From positions 1 to 64,000 of the forward strand of contig CAXBFG010000004.1 of the NCBI GenBank assembly GCA_963975155.1: 64,000 bases of DNA, in the 5' to 3' direction. Source of the DNA: UBA5109 sp963975155. GTDB taxonomy: Bacteria; Pseudomonadota; Gammaproteobacteria; Pseudomonadales; Pseudohongiellaceae. Numbering within the stretch: position 1 is the first letter of the stretch; each line of letters begins with the position of its first letter. The notes beneath the pieces were generated by a model. The model searched no databases, was not told where the DNA came from, and saw nothing but the letters and a program-made list of their open reading frames with translations. Both the position numbers and the translations under genes were made by a program. This document shows positions 18,601 to 27,004 of the stretch, one piece after another.

Positions 18601-19376
18601 ATTTCTGTATTGCGGAAATTCTCCTTGCGCAGGACCAGCGCCAGGTCCCTGATTTCCCGTTCCCCGCTCAGGAATATCAGTATATCGCCGCGCTTGGTCC
18701 CGAGCTCCCGCTCCAGAACAAACAGCTCCCTGATCGCCCCAATAATCGTGTCGGTAAGCTCCTTTTCTTCTGCTTCGGCTATGGGTCTGTAAACAATATC
18801 AACCGGAAAAGTTCTGCCGGAAACTTCCAGGACCGGAGCCTTGTTGAAATGGGCCGAAAATTTATCCAGATCTATGGTTGCCGACGTGATGATTAACTTC
18901 AGCTCAGGTCGCTGCGGTAGAATATTTTTCAGATAGCCCAACAGAAAATCAATATTCAGACTTCTTTCATGGGCTTCATCAATAATGATGGTGTCATACA
19001 TACTGAGCAAAGGATCATGCTGGATTTCTGCCAGCAAAATTCCATCTGTCATTAATTTAATCTGGGTAGCGCTGCTACTGAGATTATTAAAACGGACCTG
19101 GTAGCCGACTTCTTCCCCCAGTTTCACATTGAGTTCATCGGCAATGCGCTGGCTGACACTTCTGGCGGCCAGTCTGCGAGGCTGTGTATGGGCAATCATG
19201 CCCGCTTGCCCCCTGCCCAGGTCCAGACATATTTTAGGCAGTTGCGTGGTTTTCCCGGAACCTGTTTCACCACCAATAATGACTACCTGGTTTTGCTCAA
19301 TAGCCTGCTTGATCTCACTTAGCTTTTGACTGAGCGGTAGTTCGGGAGGATAAGAAATTGGAAAGATGATAGGCAT
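15660..19376 (-). CDS. hrpA: ATP-dependent RNA helicase HrpA
   Basis: DEAH-box helicase of 1238 residues. It has Walker A GETGSGKTTQ, the DEAH box in IIDEAHERSLN, SAT in IITSATIDL and the arginine-finger region NQRAGRCGR, followed by the long HrpA-specific C-terminal region (DUF3418). In E. coli HrpA acts in mRNA processing and rescue of stalled or collided ribosomes. The start at 19376 lacks about 70 residues found at the E. coli N terminus. The frame is open for only 21 more codons and holds no standard start codon. Confidence 0.95.
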   Translation of the reverse strand: MPIIFPISYPPELPLSQKLSEIKQAIEQNQVVIIGGETGSGKTTQLPKICLDLGRGQAGMIAHTQPRRLAARSVSQRIADELNVKLGEEVGYQVRFNNLSSSATQIKLMTDGILLAEIQHDPLLSMYDTIIIDEAHERSLNIDFLLGYLKNILPQRPELKLIITSATIDLDKFSAHFNKAPVLEVSGRTFPVDIVYRPIAEAEEKELTDTIIGAIRELFVLERELGTKRGDILIFLSGEREIRDLALVLRKENFRNTEILPLYARLGNKEQNRVFQSHTGRRIVLATNVAETSITVPGITSVIDPGMARISRYSVRSKVQRLPIEAISQASANQRAGRCGRVAPGICVRLYSEDDFLSRPAFTDTEITRTNLASVILQMHALGLGDIEEFPFLDKPESKAVSDGVKLLQELGAINDKQELTKAGRLMSRMPVDPRLGRMLLEASTLGCLSEVLVIVSAMSIQDPRERPMDHQQAADEKQGIFKHPQSDFLSFIKLWQSFEEVRQQMTQNQLRKYCQQHFLSYLRMREWREIHRQLHLQCRELGLKENAQPAGEDDIHRSLLSGLISQVARYQEELMYLGTRNRKFQIFPGSSLFRKKSKWILAAELVETNKLYARLTAQIKPEWIEVAAGNLLNHEYFEPHWEKRRGEVMAFEKISLYGLTLVEKRKLSFSKIDPVLCRELFIREALVAMQLNSKVGFYVKNCELIEKVMQLEEKTRRRDILIDEESLVEFYDRLLPEHIYNSRNLERWYRQLSNKESDALLLSEQDLIRDDSTPGNIDEYPDQLKTSFMALDLAYEFSPGKAADGISVDVPVSALKQLKDEDLDWLVPGMLREKCIALIKALPKQERKLFVPVPDVVDQILPSLKSVTAGNLRFLLARNLSARAGKPIDPQHWENYQLESHLQMHIRVLDDNGTVLDSGRDLKALQDKFSEQIQRSIQRYAEDGVERSGITHWDFQELPLIHEIKHGSISLQTYPALVDEGDSVSLTLCDNAPLAEQESLWGVVRLLMLTSPQQVKYLKKHLLQDKQKNLLMSHFGAQSEVQEQLIRAAYRNCFLGVKAIPRTQADFEKRFEECRGDLVEVAERAEKELYQILQNHHQLQKQLKSFTGLRDRHLYQDIQTQLDELLHADFISDTPREYFSEIPRYLKAIMERLEKYPRQIEKDKRSSEVLQYYYSQYTQQYNLLLKQNSVSLELERFRWLMEEYRVSLYAQTLGTREPVSEKRLKKFWQEQILATSI

Positions 19377-19439
19377 GAGTTTTGAACCAGCCGGGTCCTG
19401 CTTCAGTTTTGCTGAGGGTGATTTTTGCCGTTCTGATGT

Positions 19440-19820
19440 TTATACAGCTTTTCTGGACCTGCGGCTTTTTTTGATGCTTAACAGGCGGCGGACTTTCCGT
19501 ATCCTGTATGTGGCAATACCGATAATCGTTATAAAGCTGCTTAATATCATTGCCATTGCCATCGGTACCAGAGCCCTGATACCTGCCACCGTTTCAATGG
19601 TGACTATATCCATGACAAAAATGATAATCGCCGGTGCCAGAATATTGCTTTCGGCTTCCACATACCAGGGTGTGAATATGATCGCCATAAAGGTAACCTG
19701 CATCACGTAGGCCAGGTCAATCCAGAATAGTTTTTTTGCCATCTTCCAGCTTAACCATGACATCGCTGATGCAGCAATGAGGTAAAGCAGCCAGGCAATA
19801 ATATAGTCAGATGTTTCCAT
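19440..19820 (-). CDS. Small inner-membrane protein, function unknown
   Basis: A 126-residue protein with about three to four predicted membrane helices (roughly residues 5-24, 35-52, 60-78 and 84-102) and a strongly basic tail ending KKSRRSRKAV, which should lie in the cytoplasm. I do not recognise the family. It sits between ycgN and hrpA on the same strand, 30 bases after ycgN, and is probably the last gene of the rnd-ycgL-ycgN transcript. Confidence 0.75.
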   Translation of the reverse strand: METSDYIIAWLLYLIAASAMSWLSWKMAKKLFWIDLAYVMQVTFMAIIFTPWYVEAESNILAPAIIIFVMDIVTIETVAGIRALVPMAMAMILSSFITIIGIATYRIRKVRRLLSIKKSRRSRKAV

Positions 19821-19850
19821 ACGCAGCTTGTAATTCTTCAGTATTAAATT

Positions 19851-20345
19851 CTAATCAACCCACTTAACGATGTGCTCATCATAACCGTCTTGGTGCACAA
19901 ATTCTTCAGAGATTACCTTGCCTGTGACTGTATTTCCACTTTCAGCAATAGACTGTCGATCTCCGCACTGTAAAGGGTGCCAGACGGGCAGTTCCTTACC
20001 CTCATAAAGCAGTCGATAAGCACAAGTTGAAGGCATCCAGGGCAAATCTTTAAGGTTTTGCGGATTCAATTTTACGCACTGCGGTACCAGACTCAAGCGC
20101 TGCTCATAAACCTGGCACTGGCAACTCTTTTCATCAAAATAGCGACAGATAACCCGGGTGTAGGCAATCTCCCGGCTTTCCTCGTCTTCCAGTTTATGCA
20201 AACAGCATTTACCACAGCCATCACATAGAGATTCCCATTCCTGCTGATTCATCTGCTGCAGGGATTTTTCCTGCCAGAACCTGAGCTGTGTTTTTGCTTC
20301 GGGCCCGATTTCAGCTCTATGTTTATCCAGCGATTTATCCGCCAT
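19851..20345 (-). CDS. ycgN: YcgN family (UPF0260) cysteine-cluster protein
   Basis: A protein of about 164 residues with the cysteine-rich cluster CDGCGKCCLHK near residue 40, and further Cys pairs (CRYFDEKSCQCQVY, PQCVKL, STCAYRLL). These are typical of the YkgJ-type zinc/iron-chelating domain. The biochemical role is not established. The start at ATG 20345 (MADKSLDKH) overlaps ycgL by 11 bases; an ATG at 20363 is an alternative. Confidence 0.86.
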   Translation of the reverse strand: MADKSLDKHRAEIGPEAKTQLRFWQEKSLQQMNQQEWESLCDGCGKCCLHKLEDEESREIAYTRVICRYFDEKSCQCQVYEQRLSLVPQCVKLNPQNLKDLPWMPSTCAYRLLYEGKELPVWHPLQCGDRQSIAESGNTVTGKVISEEFVHQDGYDEHIVKWVD

Positions 20346-20604
20346 AAGTAAATACCGGCACATGGATATTGGGTGGCATCTGCAGGAAGTAACCTTTTGC
20401 CTCTATCTCCTGCAGGACACTGACGGCTTTGACCCGGGCCAGTTTAGTATCCTTATTCAGTTGCAGTGTCATTAGCTCGCTAAGGTTGCCGAGGCGCATC
20501 ATCAGATCTTCAGGTAACTCGCTGAGTTCTTTGTCTGCGGCAACATAGAGATACATCTCTTTTTCACGGGAACACTTATAAATCTGACAGAGCTGGTCTT
20601 TCAT
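20335..20604 (-). CDS. ycgL: YcgL domain protein
   Basis: An 89-residue protein starting MKDQLCQIYKCSREKEMYLYV, the conserved start of the YcgL family, and ending with the typical LPPN-like segment (MPPNIHVPVFTYGG). Function unknown. Its ATG overlaps the rnd TGA by four bases (ATGA), which shows translational coupling to rnd and rules out the longer upstream frame. Confidence 0.9.
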   Translation of the reverse strand: MKDQLCQIYKCSREKEMYLYVAADKELSELPEDLMMRLGNLSELMTLQLNKDTKLARVKAVSVLQEIEAKGYFLQMPPNIHVPVFTYGG

Positions 20605-21776
20605 TGCATGAGTTCCAATAAGCCCGGTACTAGAATATCCCGTCGCCAACCCTGCAATTCAGATGGTAGCTGCAGATCACTGAGCGATATAGCCTTCTGA
20701 CCGGGATTAGCAGACAGATTCAGGATATCCTGGAACATCTGCATAAGAGTTCGCTTTCTGCCTAAAACCTCTACCGGTAAATGCAATTCTTCTGCTTTCT
20801 GTTCGACGAACTGCTGTGCTTTCCTGAAATGCTTTTTTTGGGCGCCGCTCAGAGGTCTGGCTATGCGTTCAGGTAAAGCCGTTTCATGCAGATTTAAAAC
20901 CTGCTGAACTATTTCAAGTACTGCTGCGCCTTCATAATTAATAAAATTTGCATGCAGGCCATCTATATTGCTTAAGTCTGTCATATTGGCTGGATGGTAT
21001 TTCGCAATATTCATTAATTCCTTATCTCTGACAATCCAGTTTCTGGGTTTGTTACGCTGCCGGGCACGTTGTTCCCGCCAGCTTGCCAGGGCTTTCAGGA
21101 TGCCGAGTTGTCTCGCATCCAGTTGCCAGGCAGCGGATATGTTCAGATATGCCTGTGAAAAATCCTGTTCAATTTCATCCTTGTAATTCCCTAATAAGCG
21201 CTGGCAATCTTCTTTGACCCATTCCAGTCTGCCCATAGCCTGCAATGCCTCCACCTGGCGAGCATAAATCTCGGGCAGGAAGGCGACATCCAGCGCCGCA
21301 TAATGCAATTGCTCATCACTCAGGGGCCTCTGCAACCAGTCCGAGCGGGTTTCTGCTTTTGGCACATCAATTCCCATCTGCTCTGCAATCAGGTTCTGAT
21401 AACTCAAGCCAAAACCCTGATTTAGAAAGGCATTGGCTATCTGAGTGTCAAAGATAGGGCTGGGCAATAATGCAAAATGATGAATAAAAACCAGAAGGTC
21501 TTCAGAACAGGAGTGGAAAATTTTGGTTATTTCCGGTTTCAGCATTAAGGCCGAAAAAAGTTTCCAGTCACTGATTAATAAGGGATCAATAAGATAGTTC
21601 CCTTCCCCGTCATTGATTTGTAATAAGGCCACTTTTGGGTAAAAAGTATCGACACGCATAAATTCGGTGTCGATGGCCAGATGGCTCAGGCTTTGCCAGA
21701 GTTGGCAAAGATTATTCAGCGCATCATTATCGGTGACAAGTACGTATTCAGCCTCGTGGCTTAAGAGATTTTCCAC
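20601..21776 (-). CDS. rnd: Ribonuclease D
   Basis: 3'-5' exoribonuclease of the DEDDy family that trims tRNA and other stable RNA precursors. The 391-residue protein has exo I (LAIDTEFMR), exo II (IFHSCSEDLLVF) and exo III with the Tyr (YAALDVAFL), followed by two HRDC-like regions. The start is GTG at 21776. First gene of an rnd-ycgL-ycgN cluster. Confidence 0.95.
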   Translation of the reverse strand: MENLLSHEAEYVLVTDNDALNNLCQLWQSLSHLAIDTEFMRVDTFYPKVALLQINDGEGNYLIDPLLISDWKLFSALMLKPEITKIFHSCSEDLLVFIHHFALLPSPIFDTQIANAFLNQGFGLSYQNLIAEQMGIDVPKAETRSDWLQRPLSDEQLHYAALDVAFLPEIYARQVEALQAMGRLEWVKEDCQRLLGNYKDEIEQDFSQAYLNISAAWQLDARQLGILKALASWREQRARQRNKPRNWIVRDKELMNIAKYHPANMTDLSNIDGLHANFINYEGAAVLEIVQQVLNLHETALPERIARPLSGAQKKHFRKAQQFVEQKAEELHLPVEVLGRKRTLMQMFQDILNLSANPGQKAISLSDLQLPSELQGWRRDILVPGLLELMQ

Positions 21777-21812
21777 CGTGCTTATCTGCTCCGCTTTAAT
21801 ATACAGGGTGAA

Positions 21813-22433
21813 TTAACTGTCACTGATTGCATGCCTGCCAGCAAAAGAATGCACGAGTGTGCCACCATCAATATATTCAAGCTCTCCTCCCAGCGGGATG
21901 CCATGCGCAATTCTGCTTACCTTTAATGATCTAGCCTGCAATTCCGGAATTTTCAATTGTTCAGCAATGTAATAAGCTGTTGCTTCACCTTCGACCGTCG
22001 GATTGGTTGCCAGAATAACTTCAGTAATCTCTGCCTCTCGCACCAGATTCAATAAGTCACGGATGCCAATTTCATCTGGGCCGACCCCATCTATGGGTGA
22101 CAGGTGCCCCATTAATACAAAGTAATAACCTTTGAAAGTGCTGGACTGCTCAACGGCGTAAACGTCTGCCGGAGTCTCTACCACACATAATAAACTCTGG
22201 TCGCGTCTTTGATCACTGCAGATATGACAGATAGCAGATTCCGACAAGGTTCGGCAACGCTGACACTGCCCCACGCCTTCGACTGCCGCTTCGAGTGCCT
22301 TGGCCAGATTCCTGCCGCCGTCGCGATCTTTCTCCAAAAAGTACAAAACCATACGTTGTGCCGATTTTGGACCAACGCCCGGCAAGCGCTGGAAGGCTTT
22401 TACTAACTGATCGATTAAAGGACTGTAATTCAT
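21813..22433 (-). CDS. recR: Recombination mediator RecR
   Basis: Acts with RecF and RecO to load RecA on gapped DNA. The 206-residue protein shows the helix-hairpin-helix LPGVGPKSAQRM, the four-cysteine zinc site (CQRC...CHIC), a Toprim domain (CVVETPADVYAVE) and the C-terminal Walker B-like region. The ATG at 22433 (MNYSPLID) fits the family start and lies seven bases after the ybaB stop, so the longer upstream frame is rejected. Confidence 0.96.
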   Translation of the reverse strand: MNYSPLIDQLVKAFQRLPGVGPKSAQRMVLYFLEKDRDGGRNLAKALEAAVEGVGQCQRCRTLSESAICHICSDQRRDQSLLCVVETPADVYAVEQSSTFKGYYFVLMGHLSPIDGVGPDEIGIRDLLNLVREAEITEVILATNPTVEGEATAYYIAEQLKIPELQARSLKVSRIAHGIPLGGELEYIDGGTLVHSFAGRHAISDS

Positions 22434-22440
22434 GAATACA

Positions 22441-22761
22441 TTAAAAAGGTAATTTAAAACCATCCGGCAAATTCAGACCAGCGGTGATTCCTGAAAGCTG
22501 GCCTTTACTGTTTTCAGCTACTTTTTTAACGGCATCATTGAAGGCCGCAGCAATTAAATCCTCAATAAGCTCTTTGTCCTCGCTAAGCAGGGCCTGGTCT
22601 AGTTCAACATTTTTTACTTCATGCTTGCCGTTTATAGTGACCTTAACCAGTCCGGCACCTGCTTCACCGGTAAGCTCCATATTTGCAAGCTCTTGCTGAG
22701 CTTTTTGCATTTGTTCCTGCATTTGTTTGGCCTGTTGCAACAGGCCTGAGAAATCGGTCAT
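22441..22761 (-). CDS. ybaB: Nucleoid-associated protein YbaB/EbfC
   Basis: A 106-residue DNA-binding protein that forms tweezer-like dimers. The N-terminal coiled helix rich in Gln (LQQAKQMQEQMQKAQQEL) and the core VTINGKHEVKNVELDQ are characteristic. It lies between dnaX and recR, nine bases after dnaX, the widespread dnaX-ybaB-recR operon. Confidence 0.96.
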   Translation of the reverse strand: MTDFSGLLQQAKQMQEQMQKAQQELANMELTGEAGAGLVKVTINGKHEVKNVELDQALLSEDKELIEDLIAAAFNDAVKKVAENSKGQLSGITAGLNLPDGFKLPF

Positions 22762-22770
22762 ATCTGCCTC

Positions 22771-24618
22771 TTAAAAATCTTCGGGTGTAAGCGGCTCAAT
22801 ACTCTCCGGCAATATACTGCCTTCGAAACGCTCCACCAGGTTTTTTACATTTGCATCATTTCGAAATACTTCTTCTGCAGTTCGTTGCCGCTCCTGCTGC
22901 TTTCGTAAACGATAAGCGGCAGGTGTCTCCCTGTCAGGATCCAGTGCCTCCTCCTGCATAATCAGGCTTATTTTACTCATAAAATAGTCTGATAAGGCTT
23001 TTTCTATCTGCTTTTGATGCCCTTCATTAAATACAGCAGACTGGCTTTGATCCAGCACCAGGGTTATTTGCTTTTTATTGACGCTCTTAAGCTGACAGTT
23101 TGCCGCGATACTGCGGGTGATGCCTGCCAGATCCAGGCCATAAAACAAATCAACCCAATGCTGCGGCTCCAGGTTTTGCAAGCTTAATCTTGCTTCGCCG
23201 GCCTGTGGACTTGCTGGTGTTTTCTGCCTGGCTGTTGCATTTTGAGGGCTTACTGCACTTTTTGCACTTTCCAGGCTTTCCAGGCTTTCCAGGCTTTCCG
23301 GGCTTTCCAGGCTTTCTAAACTTTTCTCACTTTCCGGCCTTGCAATATTGTCAGTATTTATATGACTTGGGGATTCGGACCCGGGAGTTTGCGCACTATC
23401 CAGGGCGTCTTTGGCCGCTTGTATCTTCGCTTTATGGCTATCTAGTGACTTTTTTTTTTCAGTTTCCGCTATTGGAGTATCCTTAGGGGAAATTTCCTGC
23501 TTGCCCAGGGGAAGATGCGGCTTATTGGGAACTCCATGCGGGGTAAAGGCCAGCATGCGCAATAGAGTCATTTCTATACCGGAGCGATCATCAATTGCCA
23601 GGGGTAATTCTTCACGCCCTTTAAGCGCCATCTGATAATAGAGCTGAACATTTTCAGCAGGCAGCGCAGCTGCATGAGCCAGGACCTGTTTTTTATCACC
23701 CTGACTGTTATCCAGGCCTTCGGGAACCACTTGCGCCACCGCGATCCGATGCAGATATGACAATAGCGCTTCCAGTACCGACGCAAAGTCCGGGGCCAGT
23801 TCTGAAGCCTTTTGGATGGTTTCCAGCAGGGCCTGAGCATCCTCGTTAATCAAGGCATCAATCAACTGATAAAGTACATTCTGATCGATCGTGCCCAGAA
23901 AACTGCTGATCTCGGCATCGCTAATCTTGCCGTTACAAAATGAAATGGCCTGGTCCAGCAAGGTTAAGGCGTCTCTTACACTGCCCCGGGCGGCACGACC
24001 AATCTGCCAGAGCGCTTCTTCTTCAAATTCAATTTTTTCCTGCTCCAGAATAAACTTGAGATGATTCATGATCATCTCCGGACTCAGGTTCTTGAGACTG
24101 AACTGCAGGCAACGCGACAATACCGTGACTGGCAATTTTTGCGGATCAGTGGTGGCCAGCAGGAACTTCACATGTGGAGGCGGTTCTTCAAGGGTTTTAA
24201 GCAGGGCATTAAAACTGTGCCCGGACAACATGTGTACTTCGTCAATCAGATAGACTTTAAAACGCCCGCGGGTAGGGGCATATTGCACATTGTCGAGTAA
24301 TTCCCGGGTATCTTCTACCTTGGTGCGGGACGCAGCGTCCACTTCTATCAGGTCTATAAAGCGACCTTCCTCGATTTCGACACAGGAACTGCACTTGCCA
24401 CAAGGTTCGGAACTGACGCCTTCTTCGCAATTCAGACAACGCGCGAGAATACGGGCAATGGTGGTTTTCCCCACGCCACGGGTACCGGTAAACAAATAGG
24501 CATGATGCAGACGTTCGTTATCAAGGGCATTAATCAGCGTTTTAAGTACATGGCCTTGTCCAGCCATTTCCTTGAAACTGCGCGGTCGCCATTTTCTTGC
24601 TAGTACCTGATAGGACAT
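22771..24618 (-). CDS. dnaX: DNA polymerase III subunits tau and gamma
   Basis: Clamp-loader ATPase and replisome organiser, 615 residues. Domains I-III (about 1-370) contain Walker A GTRGVGKTTIAR, the four zinc cysteines (CLNCEEG...CGKCSSC), DEVHMLS and the SRC sensor. A low-complexity linker with SLE repeats leads to the tau-specific domains IV-V that bind DnaB and polymerase. At codons 387-390 a run of ten A precedes stops in both other frames, so a shorter gamma form of about 393 residues is likely. Confidence 0.96.
   Translation of the reverse strand: MSYQVLARKWRPRSFKEMAGQGHVLKTLINALDNERLHHAYLFTGTRGVGKTTIARILARCLNCEEGVSSEPCGKCSSCVEIEEGRFIDLIEVDAASRTKVEDTRELLDNVQYAPTRGRFKVYLIDEVHMLSGHSFNALLKTLEEPPPHVKFLLATTDPQKLPVTVLSRCLQFSLKNLSPEMIMNHLKFILEQEKIEFEEEALWQIGRAARGSVRDALTLLDQAISFCNGKISDAEISSFLGTIDQNVLYQLIDALINEDAQALLETIQKASELAPDFASVLEALLSYLHRIAVAQVVPEGLDNSQGDKKQVLAHAAALPAENVQLYYQMALKGREELPLAIDDRSGIEMTLLRMLAFTPHGVPNKPHLPLGKQEISPKDTPIAETEKKKSLDSHKAKIQAAKDALDSAQTPGSESPSHINTDNIARPESEKSLESLESPESLESLESLESAKSAVSPQNATARQKTPASPQAGEARLSLQNLEPQHWVDLFYGLDLAGITRSIAANCQLKSVNKKQITLVLDQSQSAVFNEGHQKQIEKALSDYFMSKISLIMQEEALDPDRETPAAYRLRKQQERQRTAEEVFRNDANVKNLVERFEGSILPESIEPLTPEDF
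23268..23317 (-). repeat. 9-bp tandem repeats in dnaX linker
   Basis: About five imperfect copies of a 9-base unit (TTTCCAGGC on the plus strand) encode Ser-Leu-Glu/Ser-Pro-Glu repeats in the disordered tau linker. They are in frame, so copy-number change would not disrupt the protein. Confidence 0.8.
23438..23460 (-). promoter_or_regulatory. Candidate dnaX slippage site producing gamma
   Basis: The minus strand reads GA10G. After the run, the -1 frame is GTC ACT AGA TAG and the +1 frame is AGT CAC TAG, so slippage either way stops within four codons. The site lies just after clamp-loader domain III, where E. coli frameshifts (A AAA AAG) and Thermus slips during transcription. Confidence 0.65.
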
Positions 24619-24654
24619 TGGCCTGCTAAATAAGGTTAATCAGTAATGAATGGA

Positions 24655-24757
24655 GGTACCCCCTGCCAGCCACACCCCGGCACATGCATCAGCCGTTACC
24701 GCTGCTCCCTTCCGGGCCTGACGGGGTTCACAACCTGGCATTGCGAGGGGACCGACA
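24655..24757 (-). ncRNA. ffs: 4.5S signal recognition particle RNA
   Basis: The minus strand contains the universally conserved SRP domain IV apex, CAGGCCCGGAAGGGAGCAG, followed by GGTAAC. It is flanked by complementary arms (TGCCAGGTTGTGAACCCC with the GGGGTGTGGCTGGCA side) that form one long hairpin. The length of about 100 bases and the position just upstream of dnaX match other gammaproteobacteria. The ends are estimated to within a few bases. Confidence 0.93.
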
Positions 24758-24850
24758 AGAGATACCATAAATCATGGAAAGTAAGCGTTTGACGCCTCTC
24801 TCTCTGCCATCAATCAAGACATGGCATTATCTGGAATTAGCAGAGGGGAA

Positions 24851-27004
24851 TCAAGCGGCGATGCTAATGGACTCATTTCTTCCGTCAGTAAAAAAGCTCT
24901 TCAACTCATCTTTGCTTACTAACTTTAATCCAGTACTCGTTAATAAATATACTTTATCGGCATAAACTATCGATTGCGGTCTGTGTGCCACAATAATTCT
25001 GGCAATGTTCATACTCCTGATTGCATCATTGATTCTTTGCTCAGACTCGATATCCAGATGGCTGCAGGCTTCATCCAGTACCAGCAATTTGGGTTTTATA
25101 TAAAAGGCCCGCGCCAATAGGATGCGTTGTATTTGCCCTCCTGACAAGGCGGTGCCCATATTCCCGACCCAGGTTTCAAACTGCATGGGAAAATTTCTGA
25201 TTTCCTGATCTATTGCCGCTAAGTGTGCACAATATTCTGCAAATTCAATGTCAGGGTTAGCATCAAAGAAAGTGATGTTTTCCAGGATACTGCCTGATAT
25301 GAGGCAATCATCCTGCAGTACTGCACCAGCCAAAGCTCTGAAGCTTCGCATATCCAGGGTGTCGATATCCCGGCCATTAAAAGTTATGTCTCCTTCCGTA
25401 GCTCTATATAAACCCAGGATTAGTTTTAACAGACTCGATTTACCACATCCGCTTGGTCCTATTATTGCAACTGTTTCATTAGCAGCAACTTGTAGATCAA
25501 TGTTTCTGAATATCATTGAACTATCTTGTGTATAACCAAAGCCAACAGCTTTTAGCTGCAAACAAGGAGATTGTATTGAAAAATCTGCTAAGGCTCTAAA
25601 CTCACCATTCTGTTCTTCAGTCTCATGTAAAACAATATCTGCCAAACGGTTTAGATGAACGTCCAGTAGTTTGAATTCAAACACTGAATCCAGCACTGCA
25701 AATACTCGAGTATAAAACTGATCTTTAAAACTGAGATAAGCTACAAGCATGCCTATACTTAATTCTTTGTTCACTACTGCATACCCACCGACCAAAACGA
25801 GAAGTATGTTCTCACCACCCTGTAGTAAGTTATTGATAAATTTCAATGATATACCCAGCTTTTCAAGCTTGAGACCGGAATTAATCAAATTCACATACTC
25901 ATGCTGCCATGTTCTGAGTCTATCCAGCTCTCTGTTAAATAGTTTTATACCTTGTATGGCCTTAACATTCTCGATGAAATGAGTATTTTCTGATGCGCTA
26001 TCTTTTAATACTTGTTCATTACGATGATAGAAGGATTGGAATAAACTTATCCTGAAGAGCAAATAAATCAAAACTGCAAGCAATGCTATAAAAGTTAATT
26101 GCCTACTGTAAGCAAACATTAATGCAAGAGTAGTTAACACCATTAAGCCGTCTATAATTATCTCAACAACCCCAGAGCACAAAAAGGCATTCAACTGTTT
26201 AATTGATGAAAAACGCGACACTATATCGCCAACATGTCGCTTATTAAAATACTCAAGCGGTAGTCGATATAAGTGCAGGCAAATATTAGTAGCAAACTTA
26301 AGGCTTAATTTGCTGCTGAGAATCAATACAGCATATGAGCGCAATAATTCCGTACAACTTTTTATTATGATTAAGAAAAAAAATCCAATAGCGAGTATTT
26401 TCAATAAATCCAGATCGAAATTAACCAAGACATCATCGATAAATATTTGCGTATAGAATGGCAGTGAAAGCACAAAAACCTGTATAACCAGCGACAAAAT
26501 AAAAATATGCGTTAAGCTCCCTCCTAGTCCCTCAGTATTTTTCCATAAATCCAGAAAACTGAGTTTCACTTCCTCCTGCTTTTCAGTGAATTGTTCACCG
26601 GGATATAACTCAAGTGCTACGCCAGTAAAATGACGATTTATTTGCCTATAAGTGTAAATTTTTTTTCCTAGCGCAGGGTCATGGATATATATTTTGCTGC
26701 CCTTCACTTTTTCCATAACAACGAAGTGATCCAAGTCCCAATGAAGTATGGCCGGGACATGTAGTTCTGGCAGTCTATCCAGCTCCAGTCTTACCGGTCT
26801 TGACACTAAATGCAGACGTTCAGAAATTTGAATTAGTGTTTTTAGATTAAGACCTTGTGCAGATACAGATTCACGGCGACGCAGGGAGTTTAAGTCAATT
26901 TTATGCCCGTGGTAGGCCAAAATCATTGCCAGGCAAGCTAAGCCACATTCATTTTTTTCAGTCTGAAAAATGGAAGGTAACTGTGAGCGACTCAGTCTAT
27001 TCAT
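24851..27004 (-). CDS. Peptidase C39-containing ABC exporter (CvaB/bacteriocin-processing type)
   Basis: A 717-residue protein with three parts. The N-terminal C39 peptidase has an intact catalytic set: Gln14, Cys20 in NECGLACLAM, His93 in LDHFVVM and Asp109 in HDPALG. About six membrane helices follow (roughly residues 160-440). The ATPase has Walker A GPSGCGKSS near residue 515, signature LSGGQIQR near 618 and Walker B LLVLDEA near 643. Such proteins remove a double-glycine leader and export the peptide. It overlaps the HlyD gene by eight bases. No double-glycine peptide gene is visible nearby. Confidence 0.93.
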   Translation of the reverse strand: MNRLSRSQLPSIFQTEKNECGLACLAMILAYHGHKIDLNSLRRRESVSAQGLNLKTLIQISERLHLVSRPVRLELDRLPELHVPAILHWDLDHFVVMEKVKGSKIYIHDPALGKKIYTYRQINRHFTGVALELYPGEQFTEKQEEVKLSFLDLWKNTEGLGGSLTHIFILSLVIQVFVLSLPFYTQIFIDDVLVNFDLDLLKILAIGFFFLIIIKSCTELLRSYAVLILSSKLSLKFATNICLHLYRLPLEYFNKRHVGDIVSRFSSIKQLNAFLCSGVVEIIIDGLMVLTTLALMFAYSRQLTFIALLAVLIYLLFRISLFQSFYHRNEQVLKDSASENTHFIENVKAIQGIKLFNRELDRLRTWQHEYVNLINSGLKLEKLGISLKFINNLLQGGENILLVLVGGYAVVNKELSIGMLVAYLSFKDQFYTRVFAVLDSVFEFKLLDVHLNRLADIVLHETEEQNGEFRALADFSIQSPCLQLKAVGFGYTQDSSMIFRNIDLQVAANETVAIIGPSGCGKSSLLKLILGLYRATEGDITFNGRDIDTLDMRSFRALAGAVLQDDCLISGSILENITFFDANPDIEFAEYCAHLAAIDQEIRNFPMQFETWVGNMGTALSGGQIQRILLARAFYIKPKLLVLDEACSHLDIESEQRINDAIRSMNIARIIVAHRPQSIVYADKVYLLTSTGLKLVSKDELKSFFTDGRNESISIAA

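Noticed and set aside
23190..23486. Plus-strand frame with FPGFPGFPG repeats, collagen-like in look
   Set aside because: It is the antisense of the Ser-Leu-Glu linker repeats in dnaX.
24774..24965. Plus-strand frame near the 4.5S RNA as a candidate double-glycine exporter substrate
   Set aside because: It contains no Gly-Gly leader, overlaps the 3' end of the ABC gene on the other strand, and has no ribosome site.
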